Positions 7,605 through 15,085 of a DNA stretch of 15,423 nt are shown here, in pieces. Both the position numbers and the translations under genes were made by a program. The stretch is from Flavobacterium sp. Lineage in GTDB: Bacteria > Bacteroidota > Bacteroidia > Flavobacteriales > Flavobacteriaceae. Under the pieces are notes generated by a model. It ran no database searches. It was not told the DNA's origin and saw only the letters and a list, made by a program, of their open reading frames with translations. The stretch covers positions 1 to 15,423 of the forward strand of contig JADMKR010000198.1 of the NCBI GenBank assembly GCA_015478765.1. The letters run 5' to 3'. Position 1 is the first letter of the stretch; each line of letters begins with the position of its first letter.

Positions 7605-7811
7605 ATGAACTACCTTAAATATACCCAATACGTTTACTTAGTCGCAGCTTTATTTTTCCTTTACGATGGTATCACCAAATATTCCGAAGGCGAGGAGAAT
7701 GCCTGGTTCAGCCTGGTTTTGGGCGCCGTAACATTGCTGATTTTCTTTTTTCGCCGGCGATTTGCCAAGCGATTCGACAACTACGACCGCGAGAAGCAAA
7801 CCAAGGAATAG
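7605..7811 (+). CDS. Small two-helix membrane protein of unknown function
   Basis: This 68-residue protein has two membrane segments (about residues 5-23 and 32-49). A short acidic connector (YSEGEENAWF) separates them, and a strongly basic tail follows (RRRFAKRFDNYDREKQTKE). By the positive-inside rule both ends would face the cytoplasm. It sits between lptC (7 bases upstream) and the CNNM/CBS gene, whose ATG follows its stop codon with no gap. That tight spacing makes it a real gene rather than a chance frame. I do not recognise a named family. A small accessory subunit of the neighbouring membrane proteins is possible but unproven. Confidence 0.75.
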   Translation: MNYLKYTQYVYLVAALFFLYDGITKYSEGEENAWFSLVLGAVTLLIFFFRRRFAKRFDNYDREKQTKE

Positions 7812-9071
7812 ATGGAACCCGGTATTATAATACTGTGTTTATTACTTTCTGCATTTTTTTCCGGGATGGAGATTGCATTTATCTCATCCAATAAAATTTA
7901 CCTCGAAATCGAAAAGAAACAGGACGCATACATCTCGCGCATCCTGACCAAACTCACCCAGAAACCTTCGAAGTTCATTGCCGCAATGCTGGTGGGCAAT
8001 AATATCGCGCTGGTCATTTACGGATTTCTGATGAGCGGGGTTATACTGAACTGGATACAGGCCAATGATTCGCCGTACTCATTCTGGTCAACCATACTGA
8101 TTCAAACGGTTATAGCTGCATTGGTAATCCTGCTTACGGCCGAATTCCTTCCGAAAGTCTTTTTTCAGATATACGCCAATACGCTGATCAAAATATTGGC
8201 GCTACCGGCATATGTATTCTACAAGATATTTTATTATATATCAACTTTTATAATGTGGCTGTCTGATTTGTTGCTAAAGCGATTCTTCAAGACCAGCGCC
8301 GATCCGGTACAACTTTTCTTCAGTAAAGTTGAACTTGGGAATTACATCAGCGAACAAATGAGTACCATGGAAGATCAGGAGGAAGTGGACTCGGAGATAC
8401 AGATTTTTCAGAATGCACTCGAATTTTCAGGCGTGAAAGCACGGGATATCATGACCCCGCGTACCGAAATATCGGCTGTTGAAATATTTGACAGCGTAGA
8501 TGATTTGCGCGATAAATTTGTCGAGACCGGATATTCTAAGATCCTGGTATATCAAAATTCATTCGACGATATTCTGGGCTATGTGCATTCCTTCGAGCTT
8601 TTCCGCAATCCCGCGAGCATCAAAGGGTGTTTGATCCCGGTGGAATACGTTCCCGGAACAATTTTCATCAAAGACGTGATGCGCCTGCTCATCAAAAAGC
8701 GAAGAAGCGTGGCGGTGGTGATCGACGAGTATGGTGGCACTTCCGGGATTATCACGGTGGAAGATATAGTGGAAGAGTTGTTTGGAGAAATTGAGGACGA
8801 ACATGACTCAGACGAAGAATTGTCTGAAAAATTGCTGGACGACGGCAGTTATCTGTTTTCGACCCGACTTGACGTTGAATATCTGAACGACCAATATAAA
8901 CTCAACATACCCGAAAGTGATTCGTACGGAACACTGGGCGGATTCATCGTCGATTACACCAAAGAAATCCCGCAAGCCGGCGAGAGAATCGTTATCGATA
9001 ACTTCACTTTTGTGATTGAAGAAGCCACCGGACAGAAAATCGGATTGGTGCGAATGACAGTTACCGATTGA
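7812..9071 (+). CDS. CNNM/CBS-domain membrane protein (HlyC/CorC family)
   Basis: The 419 residues follow the standard order of this family. First comes a CNNM (DUF21) transmembrane domain at about 1-180, with the early motif SAFFSGMEIAFISSN and the VGNNIALVIYG motif. A CBS-domain pair follows at about 205-325 (ARDIMTPRTEI, then VVIDEYGGTSGIITVEDIVE), then an acidic linker (EIEDEHDSDEE) and a C-terminal CorC_HlyC domain at about 335-417. Relatives bind adenine nucleotides through the CBS pair and have been linked to magnesium or cobalt efflux; the old name 'hemolysin' is misleading. In flavobacteria the gliding protein GldE belongs to the same family, but nothing here (no gldD neighbour) supports that name. 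Its ATG abuts the stop of the small membrane protein, and it closes the six-gene run. Confidence 0.92.
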   Translation: MEPGIIILCLLLSAFFSGMEIAFISSNKIYLEIEKKQDAYISRILTKLTQKPSKFIAAMLVGNNIALVIYGFLMSGVILNWIQANDSPYSFWSTILIQTVIAALVILLTAEFLPKVFFQIYANTLIKILALPAYVFYKIFYYISTFIMWLSDLLLKRFFKTSADPVQLFFSKVELGNYISEQMSTMEDQEEVDSEIQIFQNALEFSGVKARDIMTPRTEISAVEIFDSVDDLRDKFVETGYSKILVYQNSFDDILGYVHSFELFRNPASIKGCLIPVEYVPGTIFIKDVMRLLIKKRRSVAVVIDEYGGTSGIITVEDIVEELFGEIEDEHDSDEELSEKLLDDGSYLFSTRLDVEYLNDQYKLNIPESDSYGTLGGFIVDYTKEIPQAGERIVIDNFTFVIEEATGQKIGLVRMTVTD

Positions 9072-9114
9072 CTTCCGATCAATCTTTAAAATTCTTCGAA
9101 ATTATAGGCGGACA

Positions 9115-9147
9115 TTTATGGTTATTAAATAGATAATTGTATTTTCG
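9115..9147 (+). promoter_or_regulatory. Possible promoter of the PpiD-like gene
   Basis: A -7 like element TATTTTCG (9140-9147) has a TTTA/TTAT -33 candidate (9115-9118) about 21 bases upstream. It lies 32 bases before the ATG, in the 108-base gap that separates this gene from the upstream run. The last four bases are TTCG instead of TTTG, so the call is moderate to weak. Confidence 0.4.
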
Positions 9148-9179
9148 CAGACTGAATTCAAAATTAACAAACAATAATA

Positions 9180-11276
9180 ATGGCAGTTTTATCTAAAATT
9201 AGACAACGTTCCCTTTTGCTTATCCTGGTGATAGGCTTTTGTTTACTCGCGTTCATCGTGGGCGACATTTTTAATAGCGGTGGATTCAATCAAACATCGA
9301 ACGATGTCGGAAGTATTAATGGTAAAGATGTCGCTTTTGAAGATTTTCGCATGAAGGTGGCCGCAGCTGAGCAGGGCGGGCAAGGCATCACACCTACCCA
9401 GGCGGCAAACCGCGTGTGGGAACAGGAAATTGCCATTGCATTGCTGTCGGACGAATTTGAAAAACTCGGATTGCGTGCAGGTGAAAAACATATAATGGAA
9501 TCGCTGAAGTCGGATCCTAATATTGGTCAGAATCCAATGTTCCAAAATGCACAGGGACAATTTGATGAAGTTAAATTCAAAGAGTATTTCAGATCAAATC
9601 CTGAGCAGATGGCGTCATTGAAAGATCGCGAAAAGCAAGCGGAACTGAATGCAAAATATCAAATGTACAATACACTTGTAAAAGCGGGTGTATTTACGAC
9701 CGAAGCCGAAGGTAAGCTACAGTACCAACTGGAAGCCGACAGAGTTTCGTTTGATTACGTGCCGGTCCTTTATTCTTCGGTGCCGGACAGCGAGGTCAAA
9801 GTTTCCGATCAGGAAATCGTTGACTTCATGAAGAAAAATGAAAAAAAATACAAAGCCGACGAGCACCGCGTTGTTGAGTATGTCATCATAGCAGATAAAC
9901 CATCTACAGAAGACGAAAATGAAGTGAAAGCCGGTGTTGAGGCGTTGCTGAACGAGAGTGTAAAATACAATAAGGATACGGGCAAGAACGACACTGTTCC
10001 TGGTTTTAGGTCGGCTGTTAATGTAGCCGATTTTGTCAACGCCAATTCAGACGTGCAATACGATTCTTCTTATGTTGCAAAATCGGATTTGCCAACTGCC
10101 CATGCCGAACAATTATTTAATTTGGCTGAAGGTGAAGTTTACGGGCCGTACATCTATGAGGGTTATTATTGCATTTCCAAATCTCTGGGTCGTAAGGCTG
10201 GAGCAAAAGCAAAAGCAAGTCATATTTTGATCAGCTACGAAGGAACACAGGTTCCAAACAAAAAAGAAGTAAGAACCAAAGAAGAAGCCAAAGCAAAAGC
10301 GGAAAGCTTGCTTGCTCAGGCGAAATCGAACCCGTCTGGCTTTTCTATGCTTGCCATGACAAATTCGGATGATTCATCGGCACAACAAGGTGGCGATCTG
10401 GGTTATTTCTCACCAGGACAAATGGTAAAGCCGTTTAATGATTATGTTTTCAACAATTCCATCGGCAGTATTGGTTTGGTAGAAACCGACTTTGGTTTCC
10501 ATATCATCAATGTAACCGACAAGCAAGATGCTATCAGGCTTGCAACGATTGCACGCTCGATCCGCGCCTCGGAAGCAACTTCTGATGAATTGTACCAACA
10601 GGCCGCTCAATTCGAGATGAATGCCAATGATAAAGGCTTTGAAGAATCGGCTAAAGCCGCCAATCTAACCATCAATCCCGCGGTTAAAGTTGCTGCAATG
10701 GATGAGTCTTTCGGAACTGTAGGAAATCGTCGCGAGATTGTTCGCTGGGCTTTCGACAAGGAGACCGACGAAGGCGATGTGAAACGTTTCGAAGTTCCAA
10801 ATGTGGGCCATGTTGTTGCTCGTCTTAAGAAAATCAACGCAGAAGGGCTACTTGCCATTGACGAAGCGCGTCTTTCAGTTGAACCAATTCTGAAGAACCG
10901 TAAGAAGGCCGAAATCATCAAAAATAAAATGAAAGGCAGCACATTGGAGGCAATTGCAAAAGCGGCCGGTTCGACCGTAATGCAGGCTGGCGCTGTCACT
11001 CTTCAAAGTCCGGTGCTTCAAGGTTCGGGTGCAGAACCAAAAGTTGTCGGTATGGCAATGAGCGCTGCGCCTAACAAAGTATCAGAGCCAATCGAAGGCA
11101 ATACGGGTGTTTTTGTCATCATGACGAAAGAGGTTGTTAAGGCACCCGCTTTGCAAAGCCATATTGATTATGTGAATAAAGTGAAAGGCCAGAGAATGTC
11201 ATTCGCGGGCCGTCTGGTTCCGGCTTTGAAAGAAGAAGCAGAAATCGAAGACAACAGATCCCGATTCAACTATTAA
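9180..11276 (+). CDS. PpiD/SurA-like periplasmic peptidyl-prolyl isomerase
   Basis: This folding factor is anchored in the inner membrane and assists secreted and outer-membrane proteins. The 698 residues show a single N-terminal membrane anchor (about residues 11-30, LLLILVIGFCLLAFIVGDIF) and a SurA_N/PpiD-type helical chaperone region (about 40-330, with WEQEIAIALLSDEFEKLGL). A parvulin domain follows at about 344-445 (KASHILISYEG, QQGGDLGYFSPGQM, DFGFHIINVTD) and then a long C-terminal region with a second, degenerate parvulin-like stretch near 590-670. The length exceeds E. coli PpiD (about 620 residues) but suits Bacteroidota homologues. The gene probably has its own promoter and ends in a strong terminator. 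Its place after the lptC cluster fits a role in envelope protein folding. The symbol ppiD is plausible but not certain, because Bacteroidota enzymes form their own group. Confidence 0.92.
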   Translation: MAVLSKIRQRSLLLILVIGFCLLAFIVGDIFNSGGFNQTSNDVGSINGKDVAFEDFRMKVAAAEQGGQGITPTQAANRVWEQEIAIALLSDEFEKLGLRAGEKHIMESLKSDPNIGQNPMFQNAQGQFDEVKFKEYFRSNPEQMASLKDREKQAELNAKYQMYNTLVKAGVFTTEAEGKLQYQLEADRVSFDYVPVLYSSVPDSEVKVSDQEIVDFMKKNEKKYKADEHRVVEYVIIADKPSTEDENEVKAGVEALLNESVKYNKDTGKNDTVPGFRSAVNVADFVNANSDVQYDSSYVAKSDLPTAHAEQLFNLAEGEVYGPYIYEGYYCISKSLGRKAGAKAKASHILISYEGTQVPNKKEVRTKEEAKAKAESLLAQAKSNPSGFSMLAMTNSDDSSAQQGGDLGYFSPGQMVKPFNDYVFNNSIGSIGLVETDFGFHIINVTDKQDAIRLATIARSIRASEATSDELYQQAAQFEMNANDKGFEESAKAANLTINPAVKVAAMDESFGTVGNRREIVRWAFDKETDEGDVKRFEVPNVGHVVARLKKINAEGLLAIDEARLSVEPILKNRKKAEIIKNKMKGSTLEAIAKAAGSTVMQAGAVTLQSPVLQGSGAEPKVVGMAMSAAPNKVSEPIEGNTGVFVIMTKEVVKAPALQSHIDYVNKVKGQRMSFAGRLVPALKEEAEIEDNRSRFNY

Positions 11277-11296
11277 ATAAAGAATTTCAGATATAG

Positions 11297-11329
11297 AAAA
11301 TCCCGTCCCGAAAGCGACGGGATTTTTTT
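11297..11329. terminator. Bidirectional terminator between convergent genes
   Basis: An 11-bp perfect stem (AAAATCCCGTC with GACGGGATTTT) closes the 8-nt loop CCGAAAGC, with T7 on the plus strand. The minus strand has a T4 run ahead of CTATAT. It can stop the PpiD-like transcript strongly and the opposing GHMP kinase transcript more weakly. The kinase stop codon (11328-11330) lies at the end of the plus-strand T-run. Confidence 0.9.
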
Positions 11330-12245
11330 ATAGAACCATTTTTGAAAATGGAATTACGGTGGTAAATCCGCGGTCGATAAAATAACGGGATGGGTCTGAC
11401 GGGGCTGTAGCCAATATGAAGTCGCCGCCCCAGGCGCCTAAACTTTTAATGGCGCCAGGGAAATCCGGGAACAATGCTTCTTTTACGGTTTCCATTTCCA
11501 AAATACTGCTAATGAGATTTTCGTGTCGCTGCATTGCAATTTCTAAAGTGCCAATGTGAGTTGCCCGCAGTATGGCCTGCGTTATCTGGTTGCTTTCGGC
11601 AATGATATCTCCGATATTTACCGGCTTGTTATTGTAATAGGAGGCAATGGCGCCCTTGCTACTTTGCTTTTTGTTCAAATAAACAAAGTACAGATCATGT
11701 GCAAATTTCGGATTGAATTCCAATGGACGAATTATTCGATTGCCCTTATCCAGTGTATACAGGATGGGCGAATCATGCTGAGCGCTCGCGATATCATATC
11801 CGCTTCCGCCAAAGCTATTCTCCAATAATTTAAAAGGGTCTATCTGCAGCCATTGCGCAATATTGTTAATTAATGTCGATGACGTGCCCAGTCCCCAATG
11901 TTTTGGGAAAGTCAAGTTTGTTTCGATTGTATAGCCGTCGGCATCCCGGATTAGGTTAGGGTTGAGCAGATACGCTTCGCGCATTATTTCAAGTAATGTA
12001 TTTTCGACACTGTCTGTACGCTGTACATAATTTGGATTGGTTATGGCATCAAACGGGATGGTGCCTTCAAACCAAATGCTTTTGTCGGCGTCCTTGCTAA
12101 TCCACCGTATTTCACTACCGGTTCCTTTAGTTACGATGAGGTCTTGTCCGAACTTTGTAGGTAGGGCGAGCGCGGTGGCGCCGTCCAAGACTATATATTC
12201 TGCTGTCAGGAGTAGTTTGCCGTTGCTGTAAAATCTTTGGTTCAT
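11328..12245 (-). CDS. GYDIA-family GHMP kinase, probably a mevalonate pathway kinase
   Basis: This 305-residue small-molecule kinase has the GHMP fold. Motif 1 is GKLLLTAEYIVLDGATALALP (residues 9-29), the ATP-binding motif 2 is PKHWGLGTSS (114-123), and motif 3 is SLGAWGGDF (268-276). The segment GGSGYDIASA contains the GYDIA signature (149-153) that gives this flavobacterial family its name. The gene lies downstream of HMG-CoA reductase on the same strand, so it likely phosphorylates mevalonate or phosphomevalonate, or acts at the diphosphomevalonate decarboxylase step. The sequence alone does not decide the substrate. There is no clear Shine-Dalgarno sequence or promoter in front of it. 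Transcription probably comes from the HMG-CoA reductase promoter through the structured element at 12269-12362. Confidence 0.9.
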   Translation of the reverse strand: MNQRFYSNGKLLLTAEYIVLDGATALALPTKFGQDLIVTKGTGSEIRWISKDADKSIWFEGTIPFDAITNPNYVQRTDSVENTLLEIMREAYLLNPNLIRDADGYTIETNLTFPKHWGLGTSSTLINNIAQWLQIDPFKLLENSFGGSGYDIASAQHDSPILYTLDKGNRIIRPLEFNPKFAHDLYFVYLNKKQSSKGAIASYYNNKPVNIGDIIAESNQITQAILRATHIGTLEIAMQRHENLISSILEMETVKEALFPDFPGAIKSLGAWGGDFILATAPSDPSRYFIDRGFTTVIPFSKMVL

Positions 12246-12268
12246 ATTTCGATTGATGTAGAATGCCT

Positions 12269-12362
12269 AGCCCTGATGGCCGCGGTATCCTTTTTCATTT
12301 GCTGCGAATGGTTTTAACCATGGCAGGAAATGAAAAAGATATAGCAAACAGCAGGAAAAGCT
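12269..12362. repeat. 94-nt nested inverted-repeat element, probably a structured RNA or dispersed flavobacterial repeat
   Basis: Plus-strand pairs nest from outside in. AGC (12269-12271) pairs with GCT (12360-12362) and CCTG (12272-12275) with CAGG (12352-12355). Further in, GC (12282-12283) pairs with GC (12344-12345), TATC (12286-12289) with GATA (12338-12341), and TTTTTCATTT (12291-12300) with AAATGAAAAA (12328-12337). The core is CTGC (12302-12305) with GCAG (12323-12326) and ATGGTT (12308-12313) with AACCAT (12316-12321). The element fills the gap between HMG-CoA reductase and the GHMP kinase, beginning one base after the former's stop codon. It has no T-run of terminator type. From memory, the conserved-looking ends (AGCCCTGATGG...GCGGTATCC and GATATAGC...AGCAGGAAAAGCTCC) resemble a recurrent intergenic element of Flavobacteriia, possibly the Flavo-1 RNA motif. 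That identity and the functional strand are unverified. Confidence 0.6.
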
Positions 12363-12363
12363 C

Positions 12364-13683
12364 CTAATTATTTCTAAGATTCTCTATAAAACTGACCGCG
12401 GCACTATGTGAAATTGCGTGCGACTTGAAATGCTTGCGTACCGATTGTCGTTCTTCATCGGTTGCCTGCATTTGGTTCAGGATATTGTTGAGGTGCATTT
12501 TCATATGACCTTGCTGAATCCCGACCGTGGTAAGCGATCGCAGTGCGCCGAAATTTTGAGCCAGACCTACCACGGCTACAACTTCCATCAATTCTTTAGC
12601 CGATGGGTTTCCGAGCATTTCAAGCGCCAATTTGACCAAAGGGTGCAATGATGTCAACCCGCCAACGGTTCCCAAAGCAAGCGGGACTTCCAGCCAATAG
12701 GTGAAGATTTCGTTCTCGATTTTTGCGTGTGACAGGCTTGCATACTGGCCGGATCTTGCGGCATACGCATGGATTCCGGCTTCTACTGCGCGGAAATCAT
12801 TTCCTGTTGCCAGGACCACTGCGTCGATTCCGTTCATGATTCCCTTATTGTGGGTGACGGCCCGAAATGGCTCCACTTCGGCAATTCGCACAGCGCGGAT
12901 GAACTTTTCGGCAAATTCATGCGGATTATCGATAAACTTATCGGCTAAATCTTTGACCGGGCAGCTCACCTCGGCACGTACAATGCAATTGGGCACATAG
13001 TTAGACAATATGCTCATTACGATTTCTATCTGGCTTTCGGTTTCGGTAAAGTCGGCTCGCTTCGCAGCTTCGTCCTTTAATGTATTTGCGAATTGTTCCA
13101 GGCACGAATTTATAAAGTTGGCGCCCATCGAATCGGCTGTTTCAAATGTTGCATGTATTTGATAATAGCCAGGAATCAGTGCTGTTTTATCGCGAAGTTC
13201 GATATTTTTGATGCCACCGCCGCGTGCTTTCATATTGCGCGTAAGGCGTTCGGTGGATGCGTGGAATTTTGGTGTGATTTCGACAAAAAAGCGCTGTAAT
13301 TTATGGCTGTCGCCATTGAAGGTAAAATGCACCTGTCCGATTTTTTCGGTGTTGATGACGGTTGCTTTAAATCCGCCGCGGGATGCCCAGTATTTGGCGC
13401 CTTTTGAAGCTGCCGCCACTACCGAACTTTCTTCTATCACCATTGGCACCGTAACATAACGGCCATTGATCAGGAAGTTGGGAGCGACGCCAAAAGGCAA
13501 ATAAAAATTGGATATGGTATTTTCGATGAACTCATCGTGCAATTTCTGAAGTTGCTCATCTGAATTCCAATAATTTTTCAGAGTGGAAATGGCCGCCGAA
13601 GGATCGGAAAAATAGGATTCGGCGATAAGCTTGATTTTCTCCTGCTTGGAAAGTTTGGAAAACCCGATAACTGCATCGTTCAT
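12364..13683 (-). CDS. Class II hydroxymethylglutaryl-CoA reductase
   Basis: The enzyme interconverts HMG-CoA and mevalonate using NAD(P)H. The 439 residues carry the class II motifs: ENTIS (54-58), EESSVVAAAS with the catalytic glutamate (84-93), DSMGANF (184-190), HNKGIMNG with catalytic lysine 280, GND with aspartate 296, and GHM with histidine 393. The lysine-aspartate and aspartate-histidine spacings agree with the Pseudomonas mevalonii enzyme. Class II enzymes are often annotated 'degradative', but the neighbouring GHMP kinase suggests mevalonate synthesis for isoprenoids. The open frame could start 57 bases earlier, at 13740. I prefer 13683 because the sequence from there (MNDAVIGFSKLSKQEKI) fits the family N-terminus and a promoter -7 element lies inside the longer version. 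The gene probably shares a transcript with the GHMP kinase. Confidence 0.95.
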   Translation of the reverse strand: MNDAVIGFSKLSKQEKIKLIAESYFSDPSAAISTLKNYWNSDEQLQKLHDEFIENTISNFYLPFGVAPNFLINGRYVTVPMVIEESSVVAAASKGAKYWASRGGFKATVINTEKIGQVHFTFNGDSHKLQRFFVEITPKFHASTERLTRNMKARGGGIKNIELRDKTALIPGYYQIHATFETADSMGANFINSCLEQFANTLKDEAAKRADFTETESQIEIVMSILSNYVPNCIVRAEVSCPVKDLADKFIDNPHEFAEKFIRAVRIAEVEPFRAVTHNKGIMNGIDAVVLATGNDFRAVEAGIHAYAARSGQYASLSHAKIENEIFTYWLEVPLALGTVGGLTSLHPLVKLALEMLGNPSAKELMEVVAVVGLAQNFGALRSLTTVGIQQGHMKMHLNNILNQMQATDEERQSVRKHFKSHAISHSAAVSFIENLRNN

Positions 13684-13700
13684 TAGTCGTGATTTATCTG

Positions 13701-13708
13701 CAAAGATA
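13701..13708 (-). promoter_or_regulatory. -7 promoter element for the HMG-CoA reductase gene
   Basis: On the minus strand TATCTTTG matches TAnnTTTG exactly and lies 17 bases before the chosen ATG, so the mRNA leader would be very short. The -33 region is weak: there is no TTTG at the usual spacing. The position supports the shorter start codon at 13683. Confidence 0.6.
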
Positions 13709-13745
13709 CATTTTACAGTGAATTGAAATTGGCCTAACAAACTAT

Positions 13746-13780
13746 AAAAAAAAATGCTGCAGTTAGTACCGCAGCATTTT
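13746..13780 (-). terminator. Rho-independent terminator of the T9SS two-domain gene
   Basis: Read on the minus strand, a 10-bp stem (AAAATGCTGC with GCAGCATTTT) closes a 10-nt loop and continues into an unbroken T9 run. It begins 18 bases after the stop codon at 13799. It stops this transcript just ahead of the HMG-CoA reductase promoter. Confidence 0.9.
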
Positions 13781-13798
13781 CACAAATTTATAAATTAT

Positions 13799-15085
13799 TT
13801 ATTGTTTGATCATTTTCACAGTTTTCACTGCGCCTGCGCTTTGTACTTTAACGACATACACGCCCGTTGACAAAGTTTCTACGTTTAAACTTACTTCGGT
13901 CGCAGAACTACTGTATCGCGCAACTTCGGCACCTAAAAAATTATAGATAACCACTTGGTCAATTGGGTTTTTATATCGTAATGTGATTAATTCGCTCGCC
14001 GGGTTTGGATACAGTGCAAAGGTTGCCGAATCAAATGTAGGTGTTGCCAAAGAAGCCACAGCCACCGTATAATCCTGAGTCTGGCCAAAGAACGCGTCGA
14101 CAAAACAGCCATCGGTAGGCGATTCGTCGTAATTTTTAATCACGCGCATTCGGGTATTGCCTGCTAAAGCATCGGCTGGTACGGCTATCGTTCCTGTTGC
14201 CTGGATGCCGTCGGTACCGGTTGAGTTGGTGATTGAGCCTATCTCGTACGATTCACCTGCGTCGTCGAAATTACCATTTTGATTCCAGTCGATGAAAACT
14301 GAGAAGAAATTTTCGAAATTACCATCGGTAAAACCTTCGAGCGCGATTGGATATGATTCGCCCGCAGTCATATTTACCACCATGCTCGTATAATCGATGT
14401 AGATTTCAGAGTTTGACGGCGGCGTTGGATTGTTGAGATCGGCAACTTCTACTAAAGTTATGGCTTCAGCGACGAAAAAGTCAACAGTACAGTATGTTAT
14501 TGGGATTACAGGTTCTTCTTCGGTAACAACTATATTATCAACTATCAGAATGAATTTATCGGTCGAATTATTTACAAATGCTATTCGCACCGTTTGACCG
14601 ACATATGCCGTAAGATCGGCCATCCGGCTAGTATAAGTTGGGTTTTCTGCGATTGTCGAGAAAAGGTCGACGGTGAAGTCGGCAACCGTATTTCCTCCGT
14701 TAGGTGCTAATTTGAGAACATAACCATCGGGAAAATCAGCATCCTGAGCTTTTGAATCCCACTGTATGAAAGCGGTGGTCAGGCCCGCGAGATCGATTTG
14801 CGGAGAAATCAGCCAGTCGTTGGATGTTCCAGGAGTCTCATACCAGGACGTACTCATCGCAGCGTGATCTCCCGCAGGACCGCCAAAACTTCCGTCCGGG
14901 CCATCCTTGTCTATTCGGTTCCATCCAGTAGTAATATATGAGACGGCGTCGGCGGGTGTTTGGCCATCTACGTCTATGACAGTCCAGGCCGTAAATCCGG
15001 GGCCGTTACCATCAAAGTTTTCCTGAAATACCTGTCCGTAAAAAAAAGCAGGACAAAACGTTAGAAAGAGTAAAAATTTTCTCAT
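13799..15085 (-). CDS. Secreted protein with choice-of-anchor J and GEVED-like domains and a T9SS sorting domain
   Basis: This 428-residue surface or secreted protein has a signal peptide at residues 1-18 (MRKFLLFLTF then CPAFFYGQ). Residues 19-190 form a choice-of-anchor J/cleaved-adhesin type jellyroll (FQENFDGNGPGFTAWTVIDVD, SNDWLISPQIDL, VDNIVV). Residues 199-343 look like a GEVED domain (ITYCT, then FSVFIDWNQNGNFDDAGE, NTRMRVIKNYD). The usual closing GEVEDYTV is replaced by GQTQDYTV. A T9SS type A sorting domain ends the protein (FALYPNPASELITL, VVIYNFLGAEVARY, LSTGVYVVKV, KMIKQ). Such domains occur in secreted adhesins and accessory modules of enzymes. No catalytic domain is present, so a binding or surface role is likely, with ligand unknown. 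It is a single-gene unit with its own terminator. Confidence 0.9.
   Translation of the reverse strand: MRKFLLFLTFCPAFFYGQVFQENFDGNGPGFTAWTVIDVDGQTPADAVSYITTGWNRIDKDGPDGSFGGPAGDHAAMSTSWYETPGTSNDWLISPQIDLAGLTTAFIQWDSKAQDADFPDGYVLKLAPNGGNTVADFTVDLFSTIAENPTYTSRMADLTAYVGQTVRIAFVNNSTDKFILIVDNIVVTEEEPVIPITYCTVDFFVAEAITLVEVADLNNPTPPSNSEIYIDYTSMVVNMTAGESYPIALEGFTDGNFENFFSVFIDWNQNGNFDDAGESYEIGSITNSTGTDGIQATGTIAVPADALAGNTRMRVIKNYDESPTDGCFVDAFFGQTQDYTVAVASLATPTFDSATFALYPNPASELITLRYKNPIDQVVIYNFLGAEVARYSSSATEVSLNVETLSTGVYVVKVQSAGAVKTVKMIKQ

Noticed and set aside
7812..9071. Naming the CNNM/CBS protein GldE (gliding motility).
   Set aside because: GldE belongs to the same family but is normally next to gldD. 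Here the neighbours are lptC and a PpiD-like gene, so only the family-level call is justified.
10607..10999. A 130-codon minus-strand open frame opposite the PpiD-like gene.
   Set aside because: Its low-complexity serine- and alanine-rich translation mirrors the codon use of the gene on the other strand; no independent evidence supports it.
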